A stretch of 64,000 nucleotides of DNA, taken from the NCBI GenBank assembly GCA_965262585.1, contig OZ253546.1, forward strand, positions 248,001-312,000, given 5' to 3'. Source of the stretch: JAHRAW01 sp965262585 (GTDB taxonomy: Bacteria > Pseudomonadota > Gammaproteobacteria > Arenicellales > Poriferihabitantaceae). How positions within the stretch are numbered: the first letter of the stretch is position 1; the number at the start of each line of letters is the position of its first letter. The notes below the pieces were generated by a model. That model ran no database searches and was not told the DNA's origin. It saw nothing but the letters and a program-made list of their open reading frames with translations. Below are positions 1-8,507 of this stretch, piece by piece. The position numbers and the translations under genes were made by a program.

Positions 1-602
1 ACATCCTTCCCTTCCTTAAAGTGGATAAGGGGCTGGCGGACGAGGCCAACGGTGTGCAGGTGATGAAGCCCATGCCGCAACTCGAAAACCTGCTGGAAAA
101 AGCCGTCGCCAATGGCATCTTCGGCACCAAAATGCGCTCGCTGATCAAACACGCCGACCGTGGCGGGATCGCGGCAGTGGTCAAGCAGCAATTCGAGACC
201 GCACAGACCATTCTCAACTACGGCCTGACCCCCATCATCGAGCCCGAAGTAGACATTAACTCCCCGCAAAAAGCCGAAGCGGAAGCCATGCTCAAAGACG
301 AAATCAGCGCGCACCTGGATCGTTTGAACGAAGAACAACTGGTGATGCTGAAACTGACGCTGCCGCAAGAGGCGAACTTTTACGAAGACTATGTTGCTCA
401 CCCCAACTGCCTCAAAGTCGCCGCCTTGTCGGGGGGATACAGCCGCGAACGTGCTTGCCGAATGCTTGCGGAAAATCGCGGCATGATCGCAAGTTTTTCC
501 CGGGCGTTGAGCGAAGGCTTGTCGGTGAATCAGGACGACGAGGAATTCACCACCACGCTGGGCGATTCCATCGCCGCCATCGTCGCCGCTTCAGCCACTT
601 GA
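1..602 (+). CDS. fda: Class I fructose-bisphosphate aldolase, C-terminal part (5' cut by window edge)
   Basis: The open frame enters from the left edge, reading ILPFLKVDKG from base 3, so a start inside the window would be artificial. About 200 residues are visible. The family cleaves or forms fructose 1,6-bisphosphate through a Schiff-base lysine in glycolysis and gluconeogenesis. Visible motifs match the small bacterial class I aldolase: VQVMKPMPQLE, FGTKMRS, PIIEPEVDIN, LVMLKLTLP, LSGGYSRE and a C-terminal IASFSRALSEGL block. In this family the Schiff-base lysine lies in the LVMLKLT segment. The stop at 600-602 is followed by the tRNA-Arg gene. Identity is recognised from several family blocks; the N-terminus cannot be judged. 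Confidence 0.9.
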   Translation, partial: ILPFLKVDKGLADEANGVQVMKPMPQLENLLEKAVANGIFGTKMRSLIKHADRGGIAAVVKQQFETAQTILNYGLTPIIEPEVDINSPQKAEAEAMLKDEISAHLDRLNEEQLVMLKLTLPQEANFYEDYVAHPNCLKVAALSGGYSRERACRMLAENRGMIASFSRALSEGLSVNQDDEEFTTTLGDSIAAIVAASAT

Positions 603-657
603 ACAACGGCAGTTATTAACCCGCCACCGATAGCGAATAAAATTCATGCCCGTCACG

Positions 658-734
658 GCCCCGGTAGCTCAGTCGGATAGAGCAGCCGCCTCCTAAGCGG
701 CAGGTCGGAGGTTCGAATCCTCTCTGGGGCGCCA
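658..734 (+). tRNA. tRNA-Arg (anticodon CCU), CCA encoded
   Basis: Cloverleaf: acceptor 5' strand GCCCCGG (658-664) pairs with CTGGGGC (724-730). The D arm is GCTC/GAGC, the anticodon stem GCCGC/GCGGC with loop CTCCTAA gives anticodon CCT, and the T loop is TTCGAAT. Discriminator G731 is followed by genomic CCA (732-734). It reads the rare AGG codon. No integrase or duplicated 3' end was seen nearby. The remaining 735-923 bases hold nothing I can identify. Confidence 0.96.
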
Positions 735-923
735 ACTTTTAAATCGCACCGCCAAAGGCTCTTCCCTATTGGACACTTCTCTATCGGCCCGTCTCTATTG
801 GTTAGAACAATACGAACTATCTGTGATAACCATTTCCGCCCCGGCGAGGTTTCGAATATCCTCCCGCTCGCGGCTTTTTTGACAGCGCAAACCCTATAAA
901 CAAACACAGGCAAGGTTATCATC

Positions 924-1772
924 ATGCAATTCACCCACGAACGCGAATTTACCTATTCCCGCACTTACCGAGGCCCGGTGCGCTGCGTCATCCTCGACTG
1001 GGCTGGCACCACCATGGACTTCGGTTGCATGGCGCCGGCCGTGGTTTTTTGTCAGGTATTTGAAAAAGCCGGTGTCCCCATCAGCATCGAAGAAGCGCGT
1101 GTCCCCATGGGCGCGCATAAAAAAATCCACATCGGTTTGATTTGTGAAATCCCGAGCGTACGCCGACGCTGGGTCGAAGCCCACGGCAGCGAACCGACCG
1201 AACAGGATGTCGTCCGCATGTTTGACGATTTCGTGCCCATGCAGGAAGCTTGCCTGTCGGAGTATTCGCAACTGATACCGGGCACCCTCGAAGTGATTGG
1301 CGAATGCCAAAAGCGCAAATATAAAATCGGCTCTACTTCCGGCTACTTGCCGGGCATGCTGGCGATTAATCAGGCGGACGCCGCCAAACAAGGCTATGTT
1401 CCCGATGCCACTTTCGGCGCCGGCGATGTTTTGCGTGGCCGTCCTTTTCCGCATATGGTGTTGCGCAATATGCTAGAACTCGACATCTCGCCGGTGCAAT
1501 CGGTGGTGAAAGTGGACGACACCCTGACCGGCATCGAAGAAGGTTTGAACGCCGGTTCATGGGCGATTGGTCTGGCCATATCCGGAAACGAAGTCGGGGT
1601 TCAACTGGAGCAGTGGAACGCCTTCCCCGAAGAGGTCAAGCAAAAGCACCGCGACCGCATCTATCCCGCCATGTACCAGCGTGGCGCGCACTATGTCATC
1701 GACAGCATCGCCGACTTGATGCCTTGCATTGACGACATCGAAGCGCGCATGAAACGCGGCGACAAACCATGA
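924..1772 (+). CDS. phnX: Phosphonoacetaldehyde hydrolase (phosphonatase)
   Basis: A 282-residue HAD-superfamily enzyme that cleaves the C-P bond of phosphonoacetaldehyde to acetaldehyde and phosphate in the cytoplasm. The N-terminal nucleophile motif is LDWAGTTMDFG, where the WAGTT signature is diagnostic for phosphonatase. The cap segment VPMGAHKKIH carries the region of the Schiff-base lysine, followed by GSTSGY (motif II) and the late VKVDDTLTGIEEG acidic motif. Length is normal for the family (about 270). The partner aminotransferase PhnW, which makes the substrate from 2-aminoethylphosphonate, is not adjacent, so it must be elsewhere or the aldehyde comes from another route. The start is chosen at the first ATG before the conserved core; an AAGG lies just upstream. 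Confidence 0.93.
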   Translation: MQFTHEREFTYSRTYRGPVRCVILDWAGTTMDFGCMAPAVVFCQVFEKAGVPISIEEARVPMGAHKKIHIGLICEIPSVRRRWVEAHGSEPTEQDVVRMFDDFVPMQEACLSEYSQLIPGTLEVIGECQKRKYKIGSTSGYLPGMLAINQADAAKQGYVPDATFGAGDVLRGRPFPHMVLRNMLELDISPVQSVVKVDDTLTGIEEGLNAGSWAIGLAISGNEVGVQLEQWNAFPEEVKQKHRDRIYPAMYQRGAHYVIDSIADLMPCIDDIEARMKRGDKP

Positions 1773-1820
1773 CGGAAAGCGACTGACGGGAAGCGGCGCC
1801 CCGCCCTACCCTCTACGAAT

Positions 1821-2495
1821 ATGGATCATGGCTTCTGGCATCAGCGATGGGCGGCGGGGCGACTGGGGTTTCACCAGCAAAAGGTCAATTCCCGGATGCG
1901 GAAATTTTGGAACACAGCGGCACCGGAAAAAAATGGGAAAATTCTGGTGCCGCTGTGCGGTAAGTCGCTGGATATGCTATGGCTGGCCGGGGAAGGATAC
2001 CGGGTACTCGGCGTGGAAATCAGCGAAATCGCCTGCCGTGATTTCTTCGTCGAAAACCAACTGTCCTACGTCCGCAAAGACGGCGCACCGTTCACCCGCT
2101 ACAGCAGCGGAAATATTGAAATATGGTGCGGCGATTTCTTTGACCTGACACCCGACGACCTGGACGGCGCCCTAGTCGCATACGACCGGGCAGCACTGAT
2201 TGCATTGCCCGAAACAATGCGCACCAACTACGCCACCCACTTAGCCGCACTTTTACAACCATCGGGTGCACGAATTTTTCTAATCAGCATGGACTACGAC
2301 GAAAACAAAATGAAAGGGCCGCCCTTCTCGGTGCCGGAAACGGAAGTGCGCGACCTGTTCGAAAAAGAATTTTCCGTAGACCTCATCAGCCAATCCTCCG
2401 GCCCAGACATAGTCGGCAACCTCGCCACCCGGGGCCTGGACACTTTAAACGAAAAAGTGTACCGCATAAGAAGGCTTTCAGGCTGTCCGGTATAA
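1821..2495 (+). CDS. tpm: Thiopurine S-methyltransferase
   Basis: A 224-residue SAM-dependent methyltransferase. N-terminal MDHGFWHQRWAAGRLGFH is the typical opening of bacterial TPMT, and the SAM-binding region reads LVPLCGKSLDMLWLAGEG, then VLGVEISEIA and later YDRAALIALP. The family methylates thiopurines in vitro, and in bacteria it has been linked to volatilisation of selenite and tellurite as methyl derivatives. It is encoded 48 bp after phnX on the same strand, but no functional link is obvious. Length matches the family (about 218). Confidence 0.92.
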   Translation: MDHGFWHQRWAAGRLGFHQQKVNSRMRKFWNTAAPEKNGKILVPLCGKSLDMLWLAGEGYRVLGVEISEIACRDFFVENQLSYVRKDGAPFTRYSSGNIEIWCGDFFDLTPDDLDGALVAYDRAALIALPETMRTNYATHLAALLQPSGARIFLISMDYDENKMKGPPFSVPETEVRDLFEKEFSVDLISQSSGPDIVGNLATRGLDTLNEKVYRIRRLSGCPV

Positions 2496-2566
2496 ATGTT
2501 ATCCCGATGTGGTGCTGGTTATTGAATAAATGGCGTGTGCGGTGGCGGGGCTTTTATCGGGGTATC

Positions 2567-3022
2567 TCATGGCTTATCCAGACTAATCCGCCGGCTGATC
2601 CATTCGGGGCGGTTGGTAATTTTTGCTTTTTGCAACACTGATTGAATCGGTTCGGGCATTGGTGTGGTGCGGTTTTCTTTGGTGTGGTAATGCAGGGTCA
2701 TGAATTCGCCGGTGGCGCGTAGGGTATCTTCGACCATCATCCGATGTGCAAACCAGATGCGTTTGGCGTCGGCGCCGAGGATGATGGTTTCGATGTCCAG
2801 TTGCGCCGGGGCGCGTACATCCATCAGGTAGCGGATGTGTGTTTCCACGGTGTACATCGCGCAACCGGTGTCCTTGAAATAATCGACGCCGATGCCGAAA
2901 TGGTCTTGCATGTACCAACTGGCATTGCTGAATGCCACCAGATAATACGCTTCGTTTAAATGGCCGTAGGCGTCGAGCCAGGTATCTTGCAAGGGTTCCG
3001 AATGTAATTTGAGTGTGGTCAT
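2567..3022 (-). CDS. Acyl-CoA thioesterase, hotdog fold (4HBT-like)
   Basis: The frame stays open further upstream, but I place the start at the ATG ending at 3022 (MTTLKLHSEPLQDTW). This gives 151 residues, the usual hotdog thioesterase length, and leaves an intergenic space to the divergent fpr. The motif DAYGHLNEAYY, corresponding to the catalytic D-GH-N helix region of 4-hydroxybenzoyl-CoA thioesterases, lies near residue 18. ETHIRYL and IWFAHRMM follow as core strands. The predicted role is hydrolysis of an acyl-CoA thioester, substrate unknown. Similar proteins have been annotated with carnitine catabolism, but nothing here supports that. Confidence 0.8.
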   Translation of the reverse strand: MTTLKLHSEPLQDTWLDAYGHLNEAYYLVAFSNASWYMQDHFGIGVDYFKDTGCAMYTVETHIRYLMDVRAPAQLDIETIILGADAKRIWFAHRMMVEDTLRATGEFMTLHYHTKENRTTPMPEPIQSVLQKAKITNRPEWISRRISLDKP

Positions 3023-3216
3023 GGCGGCGTGGTTATGGCGACTATGGAATACGATTTTACGGGAAGCGAGAAGTATATGAAATTTTTCCGGCGGCGTTGC
3101 TTTATTTGGAATAATCATTTTGCTACCGGGGTAGTCAAACCAATCCAGATACGGCAAACTTGCGACTGTATTCCCAGCAAGCCCTATTCCCCGCAAGCCA
3201 CACATCTATCGCTGAA

Positions 3217-3990
3217 ATGGCCAAGGCGCACACCGAAACCGTCATCGACGTCCATCATTGGTCGGATAAATTATTCACCATTAAGACCACCCGCGACCCT
3301 TCGCTGCGATTTCGCAACGGCGAGTTTGCCATGATCGGCATGGAAGTGGACGGCAAGCCGTTGATGCGCGCCTACAGCATGGCCAGTTCCCATTACGAAG
3401 ATCATCTCGAGTTTTATAGCATCAAGGTTCAACACGGCGAGTTGACTTCGCGACTGCAACATATTCAGGTGGGCGACAAACTGCTGGTCAGCAAAAAACC
3501 CACCGGGACATTGCTGTGGGATCATTTGCGCCCCGGAAAACGCCTGTACCTTTTTAGCACCGGCACCGGCCTTGCGCCCTTTTTGTCCGTGATCAAGGAC
3601 CCGGAGGTATACGCGAATTTTGAAACGGTGATACTGGTGCACGGCTGCCGCTACATCAACGAACTGACCTACCAGAAACTCATCACCGGTGAACTGCAAA
3701 ACAACGAGTATTTCGGCGACACCGTGCGCGAGAAATTAATTTATTATCCGGCGGTAACGCGCGAGCCGTATCACAACTATGGACGCATCACCGAACTCAT
3801 CAAAAGCGGCAAACTGATTCGCGACATCGGATTGCCGCCGTTCAACCCGGAACACGACCGCTTCATGCTGTGCGGTAGCCCAAGCATGCTCAAAAGCCTG
3901 TCCGCAATCCTCGATGAAAAAGGCTTTCAGGAAACCAAAAAGAGCGACTTCCGCGAGTATGTGGTGGAACGCGCCTTTGTGGAAAAATAA
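3217..3990 (+). CDS. fpr: Ferredoxin--NADP(+) reductase
   Basis: The start at ATG 3217 gives 257 residues, almost exactly the usual Fpr length (258); an in-frame upstream ATG at 3160 would add a non-conserved tail. The FAD-binding motif is RAYSMAS (R-x-Y-S), the NADP-binding motif FSTGTGLAPFLSVI, followed by ILVHGCRY and the C-terminal MLCGSPSML and EYVVERAFVEK. It transfers electrons between NADPH and ferredoxin or flavodoxin in the cytoplasm, feeding iron-sulfur and radical enzymes and oxidative-stress responses. The divergent thioesterase shares its upstream region (3023-3216), where I recognise no clear regulator site. Confidence 0.94.
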   Translation: MAKAHTETVIDVHHWSDKLFTIKTTRDPSLRFRNGEFAMIGMEVDGKPLMRAYSMASSHYEDHLEFYSIKVQHGELTSRLQHIQVGDKLLVSKKPTGTLLWDHLRPGKRLYLFSTGTGLAPFLSVIKDPEVYANFETVILVHGCRYINELTYQKLITGELQNNEYFGDTVREKLIYYPAVTREPYHNYGRITELIKSGKLIRDIGLPPFNPEHDRFMLCGSPSMLKSLSAILDEKGFQETKKSDFREYVVERAFVEK

Positions 3991-4077
3991 GATTCGGCGA
4001 AATAAAATTCACGGAACATTCCGAACGCCCGCACTCTCGCGCAGTGCCAGGGCCCAAAGACTACGCCACCAAACGCC

Positions 4078-4992
4078 ATGCTAGAGGCCTGGATTCCCAT
4101 CACCATCGCCGCGGCTTTTTTCCAGAACATCCGCTCGGCGTTGCAAAAACACCTCCAAGCCCGCTTGTCGGTATCCGGTGCCGCTTACGCCCGCTTTGTT
4201 TATGCGCTGCCGGTGGTGGCGTTGTATTTATGGGGACTGCACACCGCCGGGGCGATGGCGCTGCCGGTTCCCAACCTGCGGTTTTTTATCTACTGCCTCC
4301 TCGGCGGCATCTGCCAGATTTTGTTCACCGCGTTTTTGCTGTGGATGTTTTCCTTTCGCAGTTTCGCCGTTGGCACGGCCTTCTCCAAACTGGAAGTGAT
4401 TATGGTGGCGTTACTCGGCGCCGTGTTGCTCGGTGATTCCCTCAACATGTTCGCGGTGTTAGCCATCGCCATCAGTGCCCTCGGCGCGGTCGCGCTGGGT
4501 GCCGCACACTTGCGCTTGAAGCCGTTGCCGCGAGTGCTGGCCGGGGCACTGGTGCAAAAACCAACCTTGATTGGCCTCGCCAGTGCCGCGTGGCTGGGCG
4601 GATCGGTGGTGTTTTTTCGCGGCGCATCCCTATCCCTCGGGCACGACCAATTCATCATGGCCGCCGCCTACACTCTATTCGTCAGTGTGCTTCTGCAAAG
4701 CATCTTAATGGGTATTTTCATTGCCCGCCGGGAACCCGGCGAACTGACGCGTATCTGGCAAAACTGGCGTTGGGCTGGCGTGGTGGGCGTCGCCGGTGCC
4801 CTGGCTTCGATCTGCTGGTTCACCGCCTTCACCATCCACAACGCCGCCTATGTGCGCGCCCTGGGACAGATAGAATTGATCTTCACTTTCGTCGCTACCA
4901 CGCTGATATTCAAGGAAAAAATCAACACCGTCGAGTTCGCCGGCATCGCACTGGTCAGCAGCGGCATCGTGCTCCTGCTACTGGCCGGTTGA
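4078..4992 (+). CDS. EamA/DMT-family permease
   Basis: A 304-residue inner-membrane protein with about ten hydrophobic segments in two EamA repeats, for example VALYLWGLHTAGAMAL, VIMVALLGAVLLGDSL and ATTLIFKEKINTVEFAGIAL. The last carries the K-E turn seen before the final helix of DMT exporters. Members export metabolites or amino acids, but the substrate cannot be deduced. The start at 4078 precedes MLEAWIPITIAAAFFQNIRS, the first helix. It stands alone between fpr and asd. Downstream, 4993-5145 contains a degenerate copy of a dispersed TGTCCCTACGA repeat. Confidence 0.82.
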   Translation: MLEAWIPITIAAAFFQNIRSALQKHLQARLSVSGAAYARFVYALPVVALYLWGLHTAGAMALPVPNLRFFIYCLLGGICQILFTAFLLWMFSFRSFAVGTAFSKLEVIMVALLGAVLLGDSLNMFAVLAIAISALGAVALGAAHLRLKPLPRVLAGALVQKPTLIGLASAAWLGGSVVFFRGASLSLGHDQFIMAAAYTLFVSVLLQSILMGIFIARREPGELTRIWQNWRWAGVVGVAGALASICWFTAFTIHNAAYVRALGQIELIFTFVATTLIFKEKINTVEFAGIALVSSGIVLLLLAG

Positions 4993-5049
4993 GTCTGCCT
5001 ACGCGGAATGACGACGAAATATCCCTTTCCTTCTGGGAGAGGGGTCCGG

Positions 5050-5075
5050 TCGCGACTTGTCCCTACGAATGAAAA
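5050..5075 (+). repeat. Degenerate copy of dispersed GACA/TGTCCCTACGA repeat
   Basis: The stretch CGCGACTTGTCCCTACGAAT resembles the right half of longer copies at 13171-13221 and 37001-37050 and the inverted piece near 18637-18661. It lies in the intergenic space before asd. It is short, so assignment to the family is tentative. Confidence 0.4.
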
Positions 5076-5145
5076 AATAACTCGCCGTAGCGGCCTGAAA
5101 AACTTTATAATCCGCCACCTTTATTGACATCCATTTCTACTACCG

Positions 5146-6291
5146 ATGAGACTGAACCGGGTGGGGTTTGTGGGCTGGCGGGGCATGGTGGGATCGGTGC
5201 TGTTGCAGCGCATGATGGCGGAGGACGATTTTTCTTTAATCGATCAGCCGTGGTTTTTTACGACCTCTCAGGCGGGGCGGCCGGGGCCGGCTATTGGCCG
5301 TGAAGTGCCTGCGTTGGTGGATGCGCATGACCTCGATGCGCTGGCGAAGATGGATGTCGTGGTTACTTGTCAGGGCGGCGATTACACCCGCGCCGTCCAT
5401 GCCGGGTTGCGCGGTAGGGGTTGGGATGGGTATTGGATTGATGCGGCCTCGGCCCTGCGCATGACTCCTGAGGCGACTATTATTCTCGACCCGGTCAACC
5501 TGCCGGTGATTGAACGGGGGCTGGCGGCGGGGCGGAAGGATTTTATCGGCGGAAACTGCACCGTCAGTTTGATGATGATGGCCTTGAGCGGCTTATTCAA
5601 CGCCGATTTGATTGAATGGATGACGGTCATGACCTATCAGGCCGCTTCCGGTGGCGGCGCCCGGCAGATGCGCGAGTTGCTGGAGCAAATGGGCTGCGTG
5701 AATCGTGCCGCCGGAGATTTGCTCGCCGACCCGGCCAGTTCAATTCTGGACATCGATGAAAGCGTAATCGAAACATTGCGCTCGGAACGACTGCCGACTA
5801 AAGAAACTGGCGTGCCGCTGGCGGGTAGTCTGCTGCCCTGGGTGGATGAAGATCTAAATTCGGGCATCAGCCGTGAGGAATGGAAAGGATCGGCGGAAGC
5901 CAACAAAATTCTTGACCGGGAAGACCGTCCCATTCCAGTCGAAAGTATCTGTGTGCGAGTCGGTGTGTTGCGCTGTCACAGTCAAGCGTTCACCATTAAG
6001 TTAAAAGAAAATCTGCCCATAGAGGAAATCGAAAAAATTCTTGCTGGCGGCAATGCGTGGGTATCGCTGGTCGCCAACGACCGCCAGCAGTCGCTGTCCC
6101 GCTTGACACCGGCGGCGGTGAGCGGAACCCTGGACATCACCATCGGGCGGCTGCGCAAACTGCCGGGCAACGGCGATTCTGGCGGCGTTGAAAATGGCAT
6201 GATGCTGTCCGCTTTCACGGTCGGCGATCAACTGCTGTGGGGCGCCGCTGAACCGTTGCGCCGGATGTTGCGGATACTGGAACGGCAATAG
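5146..6291 (+). CDS. asd: Aspartate-semialdehyde dehydrogenase
   Basis: A 381-residue enzyme reducing L-aspartyl phosphate to aspartate semialdehyde with NADPH, the branch point for lysine/diaminopimelate, threonine and methionine. The N-terminal Rossmann motif is VGFVGWRGMVGSVLLQRM. The catalytic cysteine is Cys138 in GGNCTVSLMMM, followed by YQAASGGGARQMREL, and the C-terminal RLRKLPG segment is present. The WRGMVGS and GGNCTVSLM pattern is that of the gammaproteobacterial type. The cell-wall and methionine branches fit with metY at 13.3 kb, though the genes are not in one operon. Confidence 0.95.
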   Translation: MRLNRVGFVGWRGMVGSVLLQRMMAEDDFSLIDQPWFFTTSQAGRPGPAIGREVPALVDAHDLDALAKMDVVVTCQGGDYTRAVHAGLRGRGWDGYWIDAASALRMTPEATIILDPVNLPVIERGLAAGRKDFIGGNCTVSLMMMALSGLFNADLIEWMTVMTYQAASGGGARQMRELLEQMGCVNRAAGDLLADPASSILDIDESVIETLRSERLPTKETGVPLAGSLLPWVDEDLNSGISREEWKGSAEANKILDREDRPIPVESICVRVGVLRCHSQAFTIKLKENLPIEEIEKILAGGNAWVSLVANDRQQSLSRLTPAAVSGTLDITIGRLRKLPGNGDSGGVENGMMLSAFTVGDQLLWGAAEPLRRMLRILERQ

Positions 6292-6357
6292 GCGCGGCAA
6301 TAAAATGCCGCTTATTCATAATGTACCAACCAACCAAGTTACCGATATAATTCCCCA

Positions 6358-7320
6358 ATGAAAATACTACTCGCCGACAACTTTCCAGAATTCCACCGGC
6401 ACGCATTGAGCGAGGCCGGACATCAGGTTACCTTTGATCCGAATCTCGAAGGCGAGGCCCTCGGACAGGCACTTGCCGACCATGAAATTCTGGTGGTGCG
6501 CAGCACCAAAGTAACCGCCGACACCATTGACGCGGGGGCGGCATTGCAACTGGTGATTCGCGCCGGCGCCGGCACCAACACCATCGACAAAGCCCATGCC
6601 GCAACCCGCGGAGTGCGCGTGTGTAATGTGCCGGGAGCCAATTCGGTTGCCGTGGCGGAACTGGTAATCGGCTTGATCATCGCCATCGACCGCAACATCG
6701 CCAGCAACATTATTGACCTGCGCAACAAGCGGTGGGACAAGCGTATGTATGGCAAAGCCCGTGGGCTGCATGGCATGACTATGGGCATCCTTGGGCTGGG
6801 TGCCATCGGCCTTGCGGTGGCGCAGCGGGCTAAGGCTTTCGATATGCGACTTTGTACGGTGATGCGCCCGAACTGGTGCGACCGGGCGCTCCGTGGCATT
6901 GAAACTTGGGGCATCATCGAACTCGAGACGCTGGATGAACTGCTCGCCGATTGCGATGTTATCAGCCTGCACCTGCCGTTGACCGAGCAAACCGAGCGGC
7001 TGGTGGACGACCAGTTTCTCGCCCGGATGAAGGACGGCGCGATACTCATCAACACCGCCCGTGGCGAGTTGCTGGACGAGGCGGCGATGATTCGGGCAAT
7101 GGACAGCAAGGGAATTCGCGCCGGTCTCGATGTGTATCAGAACGAGCCGGTGAGCGGCGAAGCGGTGTTTGAGTCGGCCCTCGCCAATCATCCCAACGTG
7201 CGCGGCACTCACCACATCGGCGCATCCACCGAGCAGGCGCAAAGCGCGGTGGCGGACGGCGTTGTGCGAGTTATCGACTCGCTTGAAAAAGGTCCGTTGT
7301 TACATTGCGTCAATGCGTGA
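6358..7320 (+). CDS. serA: D-3-phosphoglycerate dehydrogenase (short form)
   Basis: A 320-residue D-isomer-specific 2-hydroxyacid dehydrogenase. The NAD fold motif is GILGLGAIGLAVAQ and the family signature IRAGAGTNTID. The catalytic triad region shows Arg in INTARGELLDE, Glu in DVYQNEP and His in GTHHIGAST. It lacks the C-terminal ACT domain, so it is probably not feedback-inhibited by serine through that domain. The serA call rests on the adjacent serC, 73 bp downstream; by sequence alone another 2-hydroxyacid substrate would be possible. It oxidises 3-phosphoglycerate to 3-phosphohydroxypyruvate in serine synthesis. Confidence 0.88.
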   Translation: MKILLADNFPEFHRHALSEAGHQVTFDPNLEGEALGQALADHEILVVRSTKVTADTIDAGAALQLVIRAGAGTNTIDKAHAATRGVRVCNVPGANSVAVAELVIGLIIAIDRNIASNIIDLRNKRWDKRMYGKARGLHGMTMGILGLGAIGLAVAQRAKAFDMRLCTVMRPNWCDRALRGIETWGIIELETLDELLADCDVISLHLPLTEQTERLVDDQFLARMKDGAILINTARGELLDEAAMIRAMDSKGIRAGLDVYQNEPVSGEAVFESALANHPNVRGTHHIGASTEQAQSAVADGVVRVIDSLEKGPLLHCVNA

Positions 7321-7393
7321 ACGGCGCATTTTTTTACAACCCATCACAATCCCCGCAACCTAATTCTCGGAACACAACCTCGGAGCATATTCC

Positions 7394-8503
7394 ATGACCA
7401 ACCGAAAACATAATTTCAGCGGCGGGCCCTGCACCCTGCCCGTCGAGGTTCTTGAACAAGCCCAACAGGAATTCGTTGACTATCAGGGCGCGGGTATGTC
7501 CTTGATTGAGATGAGTCACCGTGGCGAACATTTTAAAGCAGTGGCCGGAGATGCGAGCAAGTTGGCGATGGAAATATTTCAAGCACCGGACGATTTCAGC
7601 GTGCTGTTTATTCAGGGCGGGGCCATGCTGCAATTTTCCATGATTCCGATGAACTTGTTGCATGAAGGCGGGAAAGGCGCCTACATCCATTCTGGCGCAT
7701 GGGCCAAGGGCGCGATTGCCGATGGCGCATGCCACGGCGAAATTTACACCGCCTGGGACGGCGCCGACTGCGACTATACCCGCATGCCGAAAAACAGCGA
7801 AATAGCGTTGCAAGATAACACTCGCTACCTGCACATCACCACCAACGAAACCATCGGCGGCGTACGCTTCGCCGAATGGCCGGAAGTGGAAGTGCCGCTC
7901 ATCGGCGATGTGTCTTCGGAGTATATGGCGCGCCCGATTCCCTGGGAGAAATTCGACTTGGTATACGGCGGCGCGCAAAAAAACCTCGGGCCTTCGGGCA
8001 TGGCAGTGGTGTTCGTGCGCAAGTCCATCCTCGAGCGCACCAATCGAAACATTGGCAGATATTTGCGTTACGACATTCACGAAGCCAGCGGATCGATGTT
8101 TAACACTCCGCCGGTTTTTCCTATCTATATGTTTAGCAAAGTGTTGAAGTGGATGAAAAAAGAAGGCGGCCTCGCGGCCATGGAACGCAACGCGATAAAA
8201 AAATCTACGCTGTTATACGCCACCATCGATGACAGCGACGACTACTATCGCTGCCCGGTGGAGCGCGCCAGCCGCTCCCACATGAACGTGGTGTTCCGCT
8301 TGCCGAACGAGGAACTGGAACGAAAATTCCTCGCTGAGGCTGGCGCAGATGATCTGATGAATCTCGACGGCCACCGTAGCGTCGGCGGCTGCCGTGCCAG
8401 TATCTACAACGCAATGCCCATGGCGGGCGTCGAGGCACTGACCGAATTCATGACTCGGTTCATGAAAAACAACGCCGCCGACCAACGCACGAATAAATCA
8501 TAA
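7394..8503 (+). CDS. serC: Phosphoserine aminotransferase
   Basis: A 369-residue PLP enzyme converting 3-phosphohydroxypyruvate and glutamate to O-phosphoserine. It also serves pyridoxal phosphate synthesis in gammaproteobacteria. The N-terminus HNFSGGPCTLPVEV is typical. The PLP lysine is Lys196 in VYGGAQKNLGPSG, and HITTNETIGG supplies the phosphate-binding region. Near the C-terminus is GHRSVGGCRASIYNAMP, the family signature. The stop is only 4 bp before the DUF1015 start, so the two are very likely co-translated. Confidence 0.95.
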   Translation: MTNRKHNFSGGPCTLPVEVLEQAQQEFVDYQGAGMSLIEMSHRGEHFKAVAGDASKLAMEIFQAPDDFSVLFIQGGAMLQFSMIPMNLLHEGGKGAYIHSGAWAKGAIADGACHGEIYTAWDGADCDYTRMPKNSEIALQDNTRYLHITTNETIGGVRFAEWPEVEVPLIGDVSSEYMARPIPWEKFDLVYGGAQKNLGPSGMAVVFVRKSILERTNRNIGRYLRYDIHEASGSMFNTPPVFPIYMFSKVLKWMKKEGGLAAMERNAIKKSTLLYATIDDSDDYYRCPVERASRSHMNVVFRLPNEELERKFLAEAGADDLMNLDGHRSVGGCRASIYNAMPMAGVEALTEFMTRFMKNNAADQRTNKS

Positions 8504-8507
8504 TCCC

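Noticed and set aside
658..734. tRNA-Arg as an island attachment site
   Set aside because: No integrase gene and no repeated tRNA 3' end were found downstream.
653..934. Minus-strand ORF of 93 codons ending in a GAPERIRTSDLP-type peptide
   Set aside because: It is the antisense of the tRNA-Arg gene; this peptide is a well-known artefact of translating tRNA complements.
3023..3205. Upstream extension of the thioesterase
   Set aside because: It would overlap the fpr leader and lacks thioesterase similarity; ATG ending at 3022 gives the family length.
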